Assembly: GCF_913776855.1 (NCBI RefSeq)
Contig: NZ_CAJYQD010000029.1
Coordinates: 1-44,453 of the forward strand
Direction: 5' to 3'
Source of the DNA: an uncultured Sphingomonas sp.
GTDB taxonomy: Bacteria; Pseudomonadota; Alphaproteobacteria; Sphingomonadales; Sphingomonadaceae
DNA length: 44,453 nt
Part shown: positions 26,653 to 33,402 of the stretch, piece by piece
Layout of the letters: every line of letters starts with the position of its first letter
Position numbering within the stretch: the first letter of the stretch is position 1
Translations under genes and position numbers: made by a program
The notes under the pieces: model-generated
Databases searched by the model: none
Told to the model about the DNA's origin: nothing
The model's input: only the letters and a program-made list of their open reading frames with translations

Positions 26653-26891
26653 GCGGCTACTCCCTTGGTGACGGACGCAATCGCGTCCTCGATGTCGGCC
26701 TGGCGATCATCGCGGACGTCGGTGCCGTAGCGGATCGACAGATGCACCTCACACCAGGTGTGGTGCTTCGTCCGATCGTGATGCTGGGCGGCGAGGGCCT
26801 GCGCGTTCGGACCGGTCCAGTGCGCGTCCGTTCCGTGACAGACGGAGCAGCCGGCCGTCAGGTGGCGGGTAGTGAAGGTGTCGTGGGTCAT
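26649..26891 (-). CDS. small zinc-finger-like protein, function unknown
   Basis: The protein has 80 residues from the ATG at 26891, with four-base overlaps to the genes on both sides. It contains CSVCHGTDAHW followed by HHDRTKHHTWCEVHLSIRYG, so Cys-x2-Cys and several His/Cys residues could bind one zinc. Phage accessory proteins of this size often carry such fingers. No specific family is recognised. Confidence 0.65.
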   Translation of the reverse strand: MTHDTFTTRHLTAGCSVCHGTDAHWTGPNAQALAAQHHDRTKHHTWCEVHLSIRYGTDVRDDRQADIEDAIASVTKGVAA

Positions 26892-27238
26892 CCGCCCATA
26901 CCTCCGTCTTCCGCCGCTGCCGGGAAGGCTGCCTGCATCGCCACACGGATTTCGATCAGCGCGTCGCTTGCTGCCATGGCGTTCCAGCCCTCGGCCGACC
27001 ATGCGATCTTGACCATGCGCATGGTCATTTCCTTCAGCACCGCTTCGTACAGCGTGCGATCGCGCGAAAGCTCGCCATTCGCGCCGCAGCGCTCGGCCGC
27101 GCGGACGAGGATGCCGAGCGCGAGTTCGACGTCGGCCGAATGCCGCGCCATCACCCGCCGAATTTCGTATGGATGTACCCCGAAACGGCGCGCCTCTGGC
27201 GGGGCGTAATAAGGATCGTGCCTTGACCGATCGGTCAT
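26888..27238 (-). CDS. small protein of the element, function unknown
   Basis: The protein has 116 residues from the ATG at 27238. It is charged and largely helical, with PPEARRFGVHPYEIRRVMARH near the start and a C-terminal run EMTMRMVKIAWSAEGWNAM. No family is recognised. It overlaps neighbours by ATGA on both sides and belongs to the leftward early-gene chain that leads into the integrase. Confidence 0.65.
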   Translation of the reverse strand: MTDRSRHDPYYAPPEARRFGVHPYEIRRVMARHSADVELALGILVRAAERCGANGELSRDRTLYEAVLKEMTMRMVKIAWSAEGWNAMAASDALIEIRVAMQAAFPAAAEDGGMGG

Positions 27239-27507
27239 CGCGCTACCTCCGCATCGATCCACCCAGCGATTTCCGCGACGAACTGGCGGACGTCGCCGCC
27301 GGCGGCTGTGCGGATCGCCTTGACCAGGCCGGCGGCGTGCGCCTGCGCGACCGCAGCCATCAACGTCGCGGTGCCGATGCGTGGATCGGAGATGTGACGC
27401 ACTGCGATCGGCGAATAGCCCGTGACGAAGCCTGCGCCGATCTCGGCGGCGATCGCGTCGACGAGCGCAGCGTCAGGACCGGCGAACGGATTCGGGACGG
27501 CGGTCAT
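27235..27507 (-). CDS. small protein of the element, function unknown
   Basis: The protein has 90 residues from the ATG at 27507. Sequence such as DAALVDAIAAEIGAGFVTGY and TLMAAVAQAHAAGLVKAIR suggests a compact alpha-helical protein, with no recognisable motif. Four-base overlaps with both neighbours place it in the same transcript. Confidence 0.65.
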   Translation of the reverse strand: MTAVPNPFAGPDAALVDAIAAEIGAGFVTGYSPIAVRHISDPRIGTATLMAAVAQAHAAGLVKAIRTAAGGDVRQFVAEIAGWIDAEVAR

Positions 27508-27854
27508 TTCGCGATCATCCGGGCAAGGCGTGCAAGGCGGGGCGAGGTCGATCGTGTGGCGAGGGCGACCAACGCTACCGCTTCGCGGTCGTCGCGCGCG
27601 TCGCACGCCAAAGCGATGAATGCGTCACGGACGACTTTTGCGCGGTGCTTGCAGGACGGCGATACCGGGCCGGCGTCCGGTTCAGGCGCGCGTTGGATCA
27701 GCTCCCCGAACCCGGCGTGATGCAGCGCTGCCTCTCCTACGTCGGCAATCGAGCGCGCGAGCTCGCTGGTCCCGTTACCGTGCTGGAACACGCGCAGGGC
27801 CAGCACCGCTGCCTCCAGCGCGTTCGCGAGGTTGGTCGCCGTGTCCATCGTCAC
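27504..27854 (-). CDS. small helical protein of the element, function unknown
   Basis: The protein has 116 residues. I chose the GTG at 27854 over the ATG two codons later because it overlaps the preceding stop as GTGA, like every other junction in this chain. It is alanine- and leucine-rich (NLANALEAAVLALRVFQHG; REAVALVALATRS). No family is recognised. Confidence 0.6.
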   Translation of the reverse strand: MTMDTATNLANALEAAVLALRVFQHGNGTSELARSIADVGEAALHHAGFGELIQRAPEPDAGPVSPSCKHRAKVVRDAFIALACDARDDREAVALVALATRSTSPRLARLARMIAK

Positions 27855-28063
27855 AGGCCTAAAAGGATCTGGATGCCGGGGCCGTCGAGCAGACGATCAA
27901 TGATCCAGGCATTGAGGAGGCCGAAGGCGATGCCGCCGAGCACTTCTACCGGGCCGAGCAGGCTTTCGGGCACGCTGGGCACGGGCGGATTGCAGTCGTC
28001 GCAGCGGCAGTCGGCGTGATGGATGGCGGCGTGATCGGCAGTGCGGGGGGCAGGGTGGCGCAT
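27851..28063 (-). CDS. small membrane protein with a cysteine cluster, function unknown
   Basis: The protein has 70 residues. The N-terminal part contains DHAAIHHADCRCDDCNPP, a His/Cys-rich stretch that may bind metal. The C-terminal part GPVEVLGGIAFGLLNAWII is hydrophobic enough for one membrane pass. Its ATG shares one base with the previous stop (TGATG). Phage lysis accessory genes can look like this, but nothing specific supports that role. Confidence 0.6.
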   Translation of the reverse strand: MRHPAPRTADHAAIHHADCRCDDCNPPVPSVPESLLGPVEVLGGIAFGLLNAWIIDRLLDGPGIQILLGL

Positions 28064-28230
28064 CAACGGTCTCCGCGGGAGAGCTGGTAGAGGACGTGCA
28101 GGACGACGATTGCCCACAGCGCGGCGCTGGCGATCGCCAGCTCGCTCCGACCGAGCGCGACGAAGCCGATCGCCAATCCAGCAAGGACGGTCGCGGCGCG
28201 CAGGCTTCGGCGAGTGGATCGGCGGCTCAT
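28063..28230 (-). CDS. very small membrane protein, function unknown
   Basis: The protein has 55 residues from the ATG at 28230 and ends TGATG into the next gene. It has a basic N terminus (MSRRSTRRSLRAAT) and two hydrophobic stretches, TVLAGLAIGFVALG and LAIASAALWAIVVLHVLYQL, so it may cross the membrane twice with the ends inside. The stop/start coupling to its neighbour supports it as a real gene despite its size. It has no recognisable family. Confidence 0.55.
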   Translation of the reverse strand: MSRRSTRRSLRAATVLAGLAIGFVALGRSELAIASAALWAIVVLHVLYQLSRGDR

Positions 28231-28325
28231 GGGGAATGTGTCCGGGCAGCAGAAATCCGCTCCGCGAACCGTGGTGTTCGCGAACCGGCGGTGGTCAGGT
28301 GGTCGGGAAGCGTCGGTGGCCGACG

Positions 28326-28790
28326 TCAGGGGGCTTGCGGTTGGCGGCGCGTAAGGGTCCGAAGAATGGGGAGCAGCCGGCGCTTGGCGCTCAGCGACTG
28401 GAGAATTTCCCGTATTGCCCGGCGACGGGTTGATAGCGTGGCGCCGGGGACCGAGGCGGCGATCAGCGCCGCATGCGCTTCACCGCTCTCGCGGATGATT
28501 TCGAGCGTTGCCTCGAGTGCTGCCGCCGCACTGGCGGTTTGGTCGGGACGCACGGCATCGATCTGCAGACGCATCATGTCCGTGAGCGGACGACCGCCCA
28601 GCAGCGCTTCGTATTCCGCATCGAGCAGGATGGCGTCCCGACATGTCAGATCGCCGCGCTGGTCCTCATCGGACATGATGCGCAGATAACCTGGCGTGCG
28701 ACCGGTCACGGCGGCGGCGCGATCCATGGAAATCGCGTCGATCACGTCGCACAGCGTCTGCTTGATCGAGAAAGGGTCGCGGGCTTTCAC
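28326..28790 (-). CDS. phage CII-like regulator (putative)
   Basis: The protein has 154 residues if it starts at the GTG at 28790; the true start is uncertain and no clear ribosome-binding site is seen. FSIKQTLCDVIDAISMDRAAAVTGRTPGYLRIMSDED looks like a helix-turn-helix of the phage regulatory CII type, followed by LTCRDAILLDAEYEALLGGRPL. The C terminus is helical and basic. It lies second after the Cro-like gene, the place of cII in lambdoid phages. This assignment is by pattern and position only. Confidence 0.5.
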   Translation of the reverse strand: MKARDPFSIKQTLCDVIDAISMDRAAAVTGRTPGYLRIMSDEDQRGDLTCRDAILLDAEYEALLGGRPLTDMMRLQIDAVRPDQTASAAAALEATLEIIRESGEAHAALIAASVPGATLSTRRRAIREILQSLSAKRRLLPILRTLTRRQPQAP

Positions 28791-28870
28791 GCAGCACTTG
28801 TCGGGAAATGCCGTGCCGATCGCGACAGACGATCGGCACCACCGGTGCGTACGGAACTGCGCTGGGTGGT

Positions 28871-28909
28871 CCGTGCCCGGCCGGTAAGAAAAGAAACAGC
28901 CGGGCACGG
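28871..28909 (-). terminator. hairpin between Cro-like and CII-like genes
   Basis: CCGTGCCCGGC (28871-28881) pairs perfectly with 28899-28909 over 11 bp, with a 17-base loop. It sits in the 166-base gap after the Cro-like gene. There is no long T run, so it may be a weak or factor-dependent terminator, comparable in position to lambda tR1. Confidence 0.6.
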
Positions 28910-28956
28910 TTTCCGCCCGCAATAACGGCGGCGGGAAGAAGGAAGGGCATAGAGCA

Positions 28957-29223
28957 TCATGCGGGCGAACCGACAACGCCGTCTGCGGGAAAAATTGAGG
29001 GCTGATCCGCATACAGGTCAGGCCGGAGCCGCCGCCTCGGGATACCTGTTGCCTCAGCGAAGATTGCGACATGTTCGGCCGGGCAAGCCTTTTTGGCTTT
29101 CAGCCAGCGCCAAATGGTTGGCTGCGTCACGCCGAGAAGCCGAGCGGTTGCGGAGCCGCTACCGATGATCTGGACACCTTCCGCGAAGACCATGCCCGGG
29201 TCGTCATGTTCAGTCGTCCCCAT
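28957..29223 (-). CDS. Cro/YdaS-like DNA-binding protein
   Basis: The protein has 88 residues from the ATG at 29223. The helix-turn-helix is SATARLLGVTQPTIWRWLKAKKACPAEHV followed by AEATGIPRRRLRPDLYA, matching the YdaS/Cro-like family in which the conserved P-x-E-H segment and R-x-x-L-R-P-D-x-Y ending are typical. It is transcribed divergently from the CI-like repressor across shared operator-like sites, so it likely controls the switch between lysogenic and early expression. Confidence 0.85.
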   Translation of the reverse strand: MGTTEHDDPGMVFAEGVQIIGSGSATARLLGVTQPTIWRWLKAKKACPAEHVAIFAEATGIPRRRLRPDLYADQPSIFPADGVVGSPA

Positions 29224-29240
29224 CTGCCCGACTCATCCCT

Positions 29241-29303
29241 ATACGCATCCGTATGAGACGGACTATACGCATACTCAGGGTTCCGCGCAATACGTATCCG
29301 TAT
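29241..29303. promoter_or_regulatory. three evenly spaced operator-like sites
   Basis: O1 at 29241-29254 (ATACGCATCCGTAT) and O3 at 29290-29303 (ATACGTATCCGTAT) are inverted repeats of ATACG/CGTAT. O2 at 29265-29278 keeps the left half (ATACGCAT) but has a degenerate right half. The centres are 24 and 25 bases apart. They lie between the divergent Cro-like and CI-like genes, the arrangement of a lambda-type right operator. Confidence 0.75.
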
Positions 29304-29316
29304 AGCTACGGCATAC

Positions 29317-29679
29317 ATGCGCCCAGCTCGCATCATTCCGGAACGGTTAGTAGAGCGGATCCGTACGTCGGGGCTGTCCTACACTGCGATTGCTCGCCAA
29401 CTGGGTGTTCAGCAGCCGACGATCACGCGCCTCGCAAAGGGCGAACAGCGCAGTACGGCCCGAATCGACCAGCTTGCGCGAATTGTCGGAACGACACCTG
29501 CTTATCTGACCGGTGAAGTCGACGACCCGACCTTGAACGCACCAGACGAGCCGGAGCTGTCACAGCTCGAAACAGCGTTGATCGAAGCATTTCGCGAGCT
29601 AGATGATAAAGCCCGCGCGGCACTTCTTTATGTCGCCCAAACGATGACCCCCGGCGCTACCCGCTCAACCACCACCTAA
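29317..29679 (+). CDS. XRE-family (CI-like) repressor without a peptidase domain
   Basis: The protein has 120 residues. An N-terminal helix-turn-helix (LVERIRTSGLSYTAIARQLGVQQPTITRLAKGEQ) is followed by a dimerisation-type helical tail (ETALIEAFRELDDKARAALLYVAQTM). It is too short to hold the S24 self-cleaving domain of lambda CI, so induction by RecA cleavage is not expected. There is no clear ribosome-binding site and the ATG is 13 bases after O3, so its message may be nearly leaderless. Confidence 0.85.
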   Translation: MRPARIIPERLVERIRTSGLSYTAIARQLGVQQPTITRLAKGEQRSTARIDQLARIVGTTPAYLTGEVDDPTLNAPDEPELSQLETALIEAFRELDDKARAALLYVAQTMTPGATRSTTT

Positions 29680-29914
29680 ACGCCGACGCAGGCAGGGCCT
29701 TCGTGGGACGCAGCTCCGCGTTGCGGGTATCGAGCGGGTATTGTTTACTGCGGGATCAACGAGATTGACGCACTTTCGCCGGTCTAAGGGCTAGCGTCGG
29801 ACGGGACGTCCGCCGCTGCAGCGTCCGTTAGGGGGCAATCCGTACCGAGCAGCTCGAGTTAACGGATCGTCACGCCTGCGCCGATATGCCGTCCGCTTCA
29901 TCGAGACGGACATC

Positions 29915-30328
29915 ATGATCGAACAGCTTGACCAACATTACGCGGTACTACGTCAGAAAGTGAGTGCCATGCGCGCGCTGTGTCGATCGTCCGTGCCCGA
30001 CATCGGCCAGATCAGCCATGCACGTCACGAGTTGATGGCGGTAAGCATGAAAAGGTCCAGGTATCTGCAGCAAGAGGTGTACCCGCTTTTGCGGCAGGCG
30101 AACGTGCCAGGGATTCCGGGCGTGATCGCCGATCTGGATCGCGACCTCGCTGAGCGCAGAGCCTGGGTAAATCGTCACGTTGCAACGTGGACGCTCGATA
30201 GAATCAGGGAGGACTGGGCCGGGTACCGCGAGGCTTCAGCACACGTTGCGAGAGGGATTGAGGACCGAATTCGTCTCGAGCAGGTCGCGCTGCGTCCAGC
30301 TCTCATTTCTACCTACGCCAAGATTTGA
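29915..30328 (+). CDS. helical protein of unknown function, paired with STAS-like protein
   Basis: The protein has 137 residues from the ATG at 29915, preceded by GAGACGGA. It is predicted all-helical, with MIEQLDQHYAVLRQKV and SRYLQQEVYPLLRQA segments that superficially recall four-helix hemerythrin-like or DUF proteins, although metal-ligand histidines are too few. The 235 bases upstream contain a possible TTGACG box at 29765 and small inverted repeats, but no gene. The next gene starts 14 bases after its stop. No function can be assigned. Confidence 0.6.
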   Translation: MIEQLDQHYAVLRQKVSAMRALCRSSVPDIGQISHARHELMAVSMKRSRYLQQEVYPLLRQANVPGIPGVIADLDRDLAERRAWVNRHVATWTLDRIREDWAGYREASAHVARGIEDRIRLEQVALRPALISTYAKI

Positions 30329-30342
30329 GGGTAACGCGTCAC

Positions 30343-30732
30343 ATGCATACCGGGCCGGCAAAATACGAAATCGCCTATGATCTTCCGAGCCGTACACTCA
30401 AGATCACAACCTATGGGTTCTGGTCCGGGGGCTTGGCGGCAAAGTTTGCCGCGGAACTGATCGCCAAGGGGACTGCGATACGCCTTCGCCACGGCACGTT
30501 CTACACGCTCGTCGATATGCGGAATGCACCGATACAGCCGGCTTCTGTTATCGAATCGCTCGCCGGTATGATGCCAAAAGCGCTGATGGTGACGAAGTCC
30601 CCGATCGCAGCGGTGGCAGCGTCCAGTCTGGGGAAACTACAGACCGAGCGTTACCTGACCGCACCGAATTGCCGGACGTTCCTGGAGTATGACGAGGCCG
30701 ATCGCTGGATGCGGTCTACCCCGCTCTCGTAG
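30343..30732 (+). CDS. STAS/SpoIIAA-like protein
   Basis: The protein has 129 residues from the ATG at 30343. A TTG at 30325 overlapping the previous stop is an alternative start. The order of strands and helices (YEIAYDLPSRTLKITTYGFWSGGLAAKFAAELI, FYTLVDMRNAPIQP) matches small STAS-type proteins of sphingomonads, in which a conserved aspartate follows a hydrophobic strand (LVDMR). Such domains bind nucleotides or partner proteins. Its role in the element is unknown, and its partner is the preceding helical protein. Confidence 0.55.
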   Translation: MHTGPAKYEIAYDLPSRTLKITTYGFWSGGLAAKFAAELIAKGTAIRLRHGTFYTLVDMRNAPIQPASVIESLAGMMPKALMVTKSPIAAVAASSLGKLQTERYLTAPNCRTFLEYDEADRWMRSTPLS

Positions 30733-30830
30733 TTGCCGGTGGAATGGGGCGGGGCGTCTTCGGATCAGCCTGTCCGATTTGTGGGGGGCGAGCGGAGGGC
30801 TGCGCGGGTCTAGGTTGATCGGCGGTTGCG

Positions 30831-30847
30831 GCGGAGGGGGCGTCCGG
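30831..30847 (+). repeat. degenerate copy of the dispersed hairpin repeat
   Basis: GCGGAG, loop GGGGC, then GTCCGG resembles the GGCGGAG...CTCCGCC units found further right but has mismatches in the right arm. It lies between the STAS-like gene and the convergent lipoprotein gene. Confidence 0.35.
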
Positions 30848-30857
30848 CGCTGCTAAT

Positions 30858-31286
30858 CTATGGCTGTTGCGACGGGATTGACCCGTCGACGACGTCGCCG
30901 CATTGCTCGATAATTACCGTTCTGCTGTTCGTGTTGAAAACACCCGCGACCAAGCGATATTTACCCGCTGGTACATTGTACGTATCGCGCGGCTGGCTAA
31001 TTCGCCGATCTGACATTCCGCCGGTGCCGATAAGGACGAAGAGAACCTTCGTTTTATCCACGTCTTTCGGCCGGAAATCATACCGGTAGTCGCGACGCCA
31101 GCGGGCGAGCGTTCCGACGCAAAAAAGTCGGCTGATCCGACGCTCAACTTCATCTACAAGCCAAACGCTCGGTTTTGGCTCCTGAGCTGATCGTTCTTCA
31201 CGATCGTCCGCGCTGACTCTCGGAACGGGGGCATAAGCGCCATTGCACCCTGCTAGGAAGATGCACGCAAGGGTAACGGACTTCAT
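30858..31286 (-). CDS. putative lipoprotein, function unknown
   Basis: The protein has 142 residues from the ATG at 31286. A lipoprotein signal peptide with lipobox LAGC is evident (MKSVTLACIFLAGCNG). The mature part has KVLFVLIGTGG, PAGKYRLVAGVF and a CGDVVDG segment near the C terminus, suggesting a small beta-rich domain. No family is recognised. It is one of two lipoproteins in the cargo zone, each flanked by the hairpin repeat. Confidence 0.7.
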   Translation of the reverse strand: MKSVTLACIFLAGCNGAYAPVPRVSADDREERSAQEPKPSVWLVDEVERRISRLFCVGTLARWRRDYRYDFRPKDVDKTKVLFVLIGTGGMSDRRISQPRDTYNVPAGKYRLVAGVFNTNSRTVIIEQCGDVVDGSIPSQQP

Positions 31287-31340
31287 ACGACGAGCGTAAC
31301 CCACCGGCGCTATCCTTGCTATCGGCACGATTGCGTTCGT

Positions 31341-31423
31341 GGGTACCTGCTACCTGCAAGCTTGCACCGATCAACTCGTCATGCGCGAGATTTGCGCGGT
31401 TACGGCGGAGGGTGTCTCCGCCG
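31341..31423 (+). repeat. dispersed hairpin repeat, copy A
   Basis: The GGGTACC box is at 31341-31347. The hairpin CGGCGGAG/CTCCGCCG is at 31403-31410 and 31416-31423, with loop GGTGT. TTTGCG stands seven bases before the hairpin, as in copy C. It separates the lipoprotein gene from the gene ending at 31432. Confidence 0.75.
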
Positions 31424-31431
31424 CCACATGT

Positions 31432-32418
31432 CTAGAATGGGTATGGGACGGCCGTCTCTCGCGAAAAGCCCTGACCCATGGAGAAATAACACTCGGAGAG
31501 GCTCCATCGCGGAGCATACCAAATTCTCATCTTGTTTTGTAGATCTGGCAGTTCTCGTAACGCTCGATAACCGTACTGTGCTGCAATCATGACCCAACAA
31601 GCGGCAATGGAGTTTAAGGCAGTGCCCAAAGTTGCTCTTTCGAACGTGCCTGCCCGATCGTGCTTCAACGCATTGTAATCGTCGTACCAAGGTAGAGATG
31701 GTTTCGGATTCAATCCGTCCCATCCTGCGAATGGAACTAATGGATCAATACCTCGATAGTGCTGTAATATAACTGTAAACTCGTTTAGCTTCATAGGCTT
31801 GCTTAGTTTATAGTAATCTTTCCTAGTAGGTTTACTATTTTTGTATCCATTTAGTTTCAAAACAGCTAGCCATTGCGCTTCACATTCAGTGCAAGCTAGA
31901 ATTATTAGATTTATAATACTGTTACCAAAGCTAAAAATGTTGGCTTTAGATGGATGTATAACGTCAAAAATAGATTCTAGTTCTTGGTATAGAGAACGAA
32001 GCTGTAATAAGGATGAAATTAATTCTTGCGATCGCATGTGATAGTCAGGTGCGGAGAATGCGGCCCCACCGTGCATATCGGCTTCTGGTCGAGCAATCCC
32101 CCGGTAAAAGGCGCGAGGGGAGAGTTCCATTCGCTGAACTGTCACGGATGCATTGGAAATCCCGAGGGCTGATACAAGCGTACGCACAAGTTCGGAGCCC
32201 TGCGGTACCAAGACGCGCCGTTGCGGATGGTGGGGATGTTGAGAGCCGAGGTCGATACGAAGCGCAACCTGCCCGTCAAATTGCCATATACCGTACGGTT
32301 TGCCTCGTGTTTCATCCGCTAGTGCGAAAGTATCGCCCGGTTTAATACTATCGTTCTGGAAAGCTGCGTTGCTTCCCCGCACCCAGGGGCGGTCAGTATC
32401 CACGACGATGGTCATCAT
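31432..32418 (-). CDS. AT-rich cargo gene, unknown function with KHDR motif
   Basis: The protein has 328 residues from the ATG at 32418; an in-frame extension upstream is less likely. The middle part (about 31700-32040) is strikingly AT-rich compared with its surroundings, so the gene was probably acquired from elsewhere. The C-terminal half includes PWYDDYNALKHDRAGTFERA followed by a hydrophobic helix (NSIAACWVMIAAQYG). The YN-x-x-KHDR pattern recurs in uncharacterised helical proteins that I associate with HEPN-like folds; this is a weak inference. The N-terminal half (DTDRPWVRGSNAAFQND) is unfamiliar. Hairpin repeats flank it on both sides. Confidence 0.7.
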   Translation of the reverse strand: MMTIVVDTDRPWVRGSNAAFQNDSIKPGDTFALADETRGKPYGIWQFDGQVALRIDLGSQHPHHPQRRVLVPQGSELVRTLVSALGISNASVTVQRMELSPRAFYRGIARPEADMHGGAAFSAPDYHMRSQELISSLLQLRSLYQELESIFDVIHPSKANIFSFGNSIINLIILACTECEAQWLAVLKLNGYKNSKPTRKDYYKLSKPMKLNEFTVILQHYRGIDPLVPFAGWDGLNPKPSLPWYDDYNALKHDRAGTFERATLGTALNSIAACWVMIAAQYGYRALRELPDLQNKMRIWYAPRWSLSECYFSMGQGFSRETAVPYPF

Positions 32419-32505
32419 TTCAGAACTGCCGAATCTCGGTCGTTCGTCAAGAGGCGGCCGCCGAAGGTTGCTGCGGTCGTTTGGTGTATACGGCGGGTAT
32501 CGTTC

Positions 32506-32584
32506 GGGTACCGGGTCCGCACGACCGTACGAAAGCAACGCAGAAACGTCACTTCGGGGCAGTTATTGCGGAGGGGTTCTCCGC
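32506..32584 (+). repeat. dispersed hairpin repeat, copy B
   Basis: GGGTACC is at 32506-32512. The hairpin GCGGAG/CTCCGC is at 32568-32573 and 32579-32584 with loop GGGTT. It lies between the divergent AT-rich gene and arsR. The spacing from box to hairpin is the same as in copies A and E (about 62 bases). Confidence 0.72.
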
Positions 32585-32607
32585 CGCGACTTTCATAGCC
32601 AAGCCCG

Positions 32608-32631
32608 ATATATCTGATATGCTGGATATAT
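32608..32631. promoter_or_regulatory. likely ArsR operator overlapping the arsR start codon
   Basis: ATATATC (32608-32614) and GATATAT (32625-32631) form a perfect inverted repeat with a 10-base spacer. AT-rich dyads upstream of arsR are the usual ArsR binding sites. The last two bases of the dyad are the first two of the arsR ATG (32630-32632), so a bound repressor would sit on the start codon. Confidence 0.7.
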
Positions 32632-32962
32632 GGATAATGATTCGGCCATTGTCGCCTTGGGCGCGCTTGCACAGAGCACCCGCCTGGACGTGTTCCGCCT
32701 CCTGGTGCGACACGAACCGGACGGTATGGCAGCGGGCGAGATCGCCCGTCAGCTCGACGTGCCGCAGAACACCATGTCGGCGCACCTCGGAATCCTCGCG
32801 CGCGCTGGCATCGTCCGATCCGAGCGGCACAGCCGGTCCATCATCTACCGCGCCGACCTCGACCGCCTGCGGGCGCTGACGCTGTTCCTGGTCAAGGACT
32901 GCTGCGCCGGCTCGCCCGAGCTGTGTGCGCCGCTCCTCGCCGAACTCACCCCCTGCTGCTGA
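32630..32962 (+). CDS. arsR: ArsR-family arsenic-responsive repressor
   Basis: The protein has 110 residues. A winged-helix domain is evident: [45 protein letters not shown] with the recognition helix, and [12 protein letters not shown] for the wing. As(III) sensing cysteines are probably those in [13 protein letters not shown] and the C-terminal PCC; they lie after the DNA-binding domain as in the type with C-terminal sites, not in the alpha3 position of E. coli ArsR. The start codon lies inside the operator and no ribosome-binding site is visible, so the mRNA may be leaderless. Confidence 0.93.
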   Translation: MDNDSAIVALGALAQSTRLDVFRLLVRHEPDGMAAGEIARQLDVPQNTMSAHLGILARAGIVRSERHSRSIIYRADLDRLRALTLFLVKDCCAGSPELCAPLLAELTPCC

Positions 32963-32973
32963 AAGGACGCGCC

Positions 32974-33402
32974 ATGGCCGTCGACGTCGTGATCTACCAC
33001 AACCCCGCCTGCGGCACGTCGCGCAACACGCTGGCGATGATCCGCAACGCCGGCATCGAGCCGCACGTCGTGGAGTATCTGAAGACCCCGCCGTCCCGGG
33101 CGCTGCTGGTCGAGCTGATCGACCGCGCCGGCATCACGCCCCGGGATATGCTGCGCGAGAAGGGCACGCCCTACGCCGAGCTAGGCCTCGGCGACGTCTC
33201 GCTGACCGACGACGCGCTGCTCGACGCCATGATGGCGCACCCGGTCCTGATCAACCGGCCGCTGGTCGTCTCGCCGCTCGGCGTGAGGCTCTGCCGCCCG
33301 TCCGAGGCCGTCCTCGATCTGCTGCCCGAGCCGCAGCGGGGCGCGTTCGCCAAGGAGGATGGCGAACAGGTGGTGGACGCCTCCGGGCGCCGCGTCGCCT
33401 GA
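32974..33402 (+). CDS. arsC: glutaredoxin-dependent arsenate reductase
   Basis: The protein has 142 residues from the ATG at 32974, which follows GAAAGGACG. It reduces arsenate to arsenite using glutathione and glutaredoxin. The catalytic cysteine is in [17 protein letters not shown], and the arginines that bind the oxyanion are expected in [14 protein letters not shown] and [17 protein letters not shown]. It lies between arsR and arsB, with a one-base overlap (TGATG) to arsB. Confidence 0.95.
   Translation: MAVDVVIYHNPACGTSRNTLAMIRNAGIEPHVVEYLKTPPSRALLVELIDRAGITPRDMLREKGTPYAELGLGDVSLTDDALLDAMMAHPVLINRPLVVSPLGVRLCRPSEAVLDLLPEPQRGAFAKEDGEQVVDASGRRVA

Noticed and set aside
29236..29312. Possible CRISPR-like array from repeated ATACG motifs
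   Set aside because: The repeats are 14 bases or shorter, with 10-11-base gaps, and sit between divergent regulators; they fit operators, not CRISPR.
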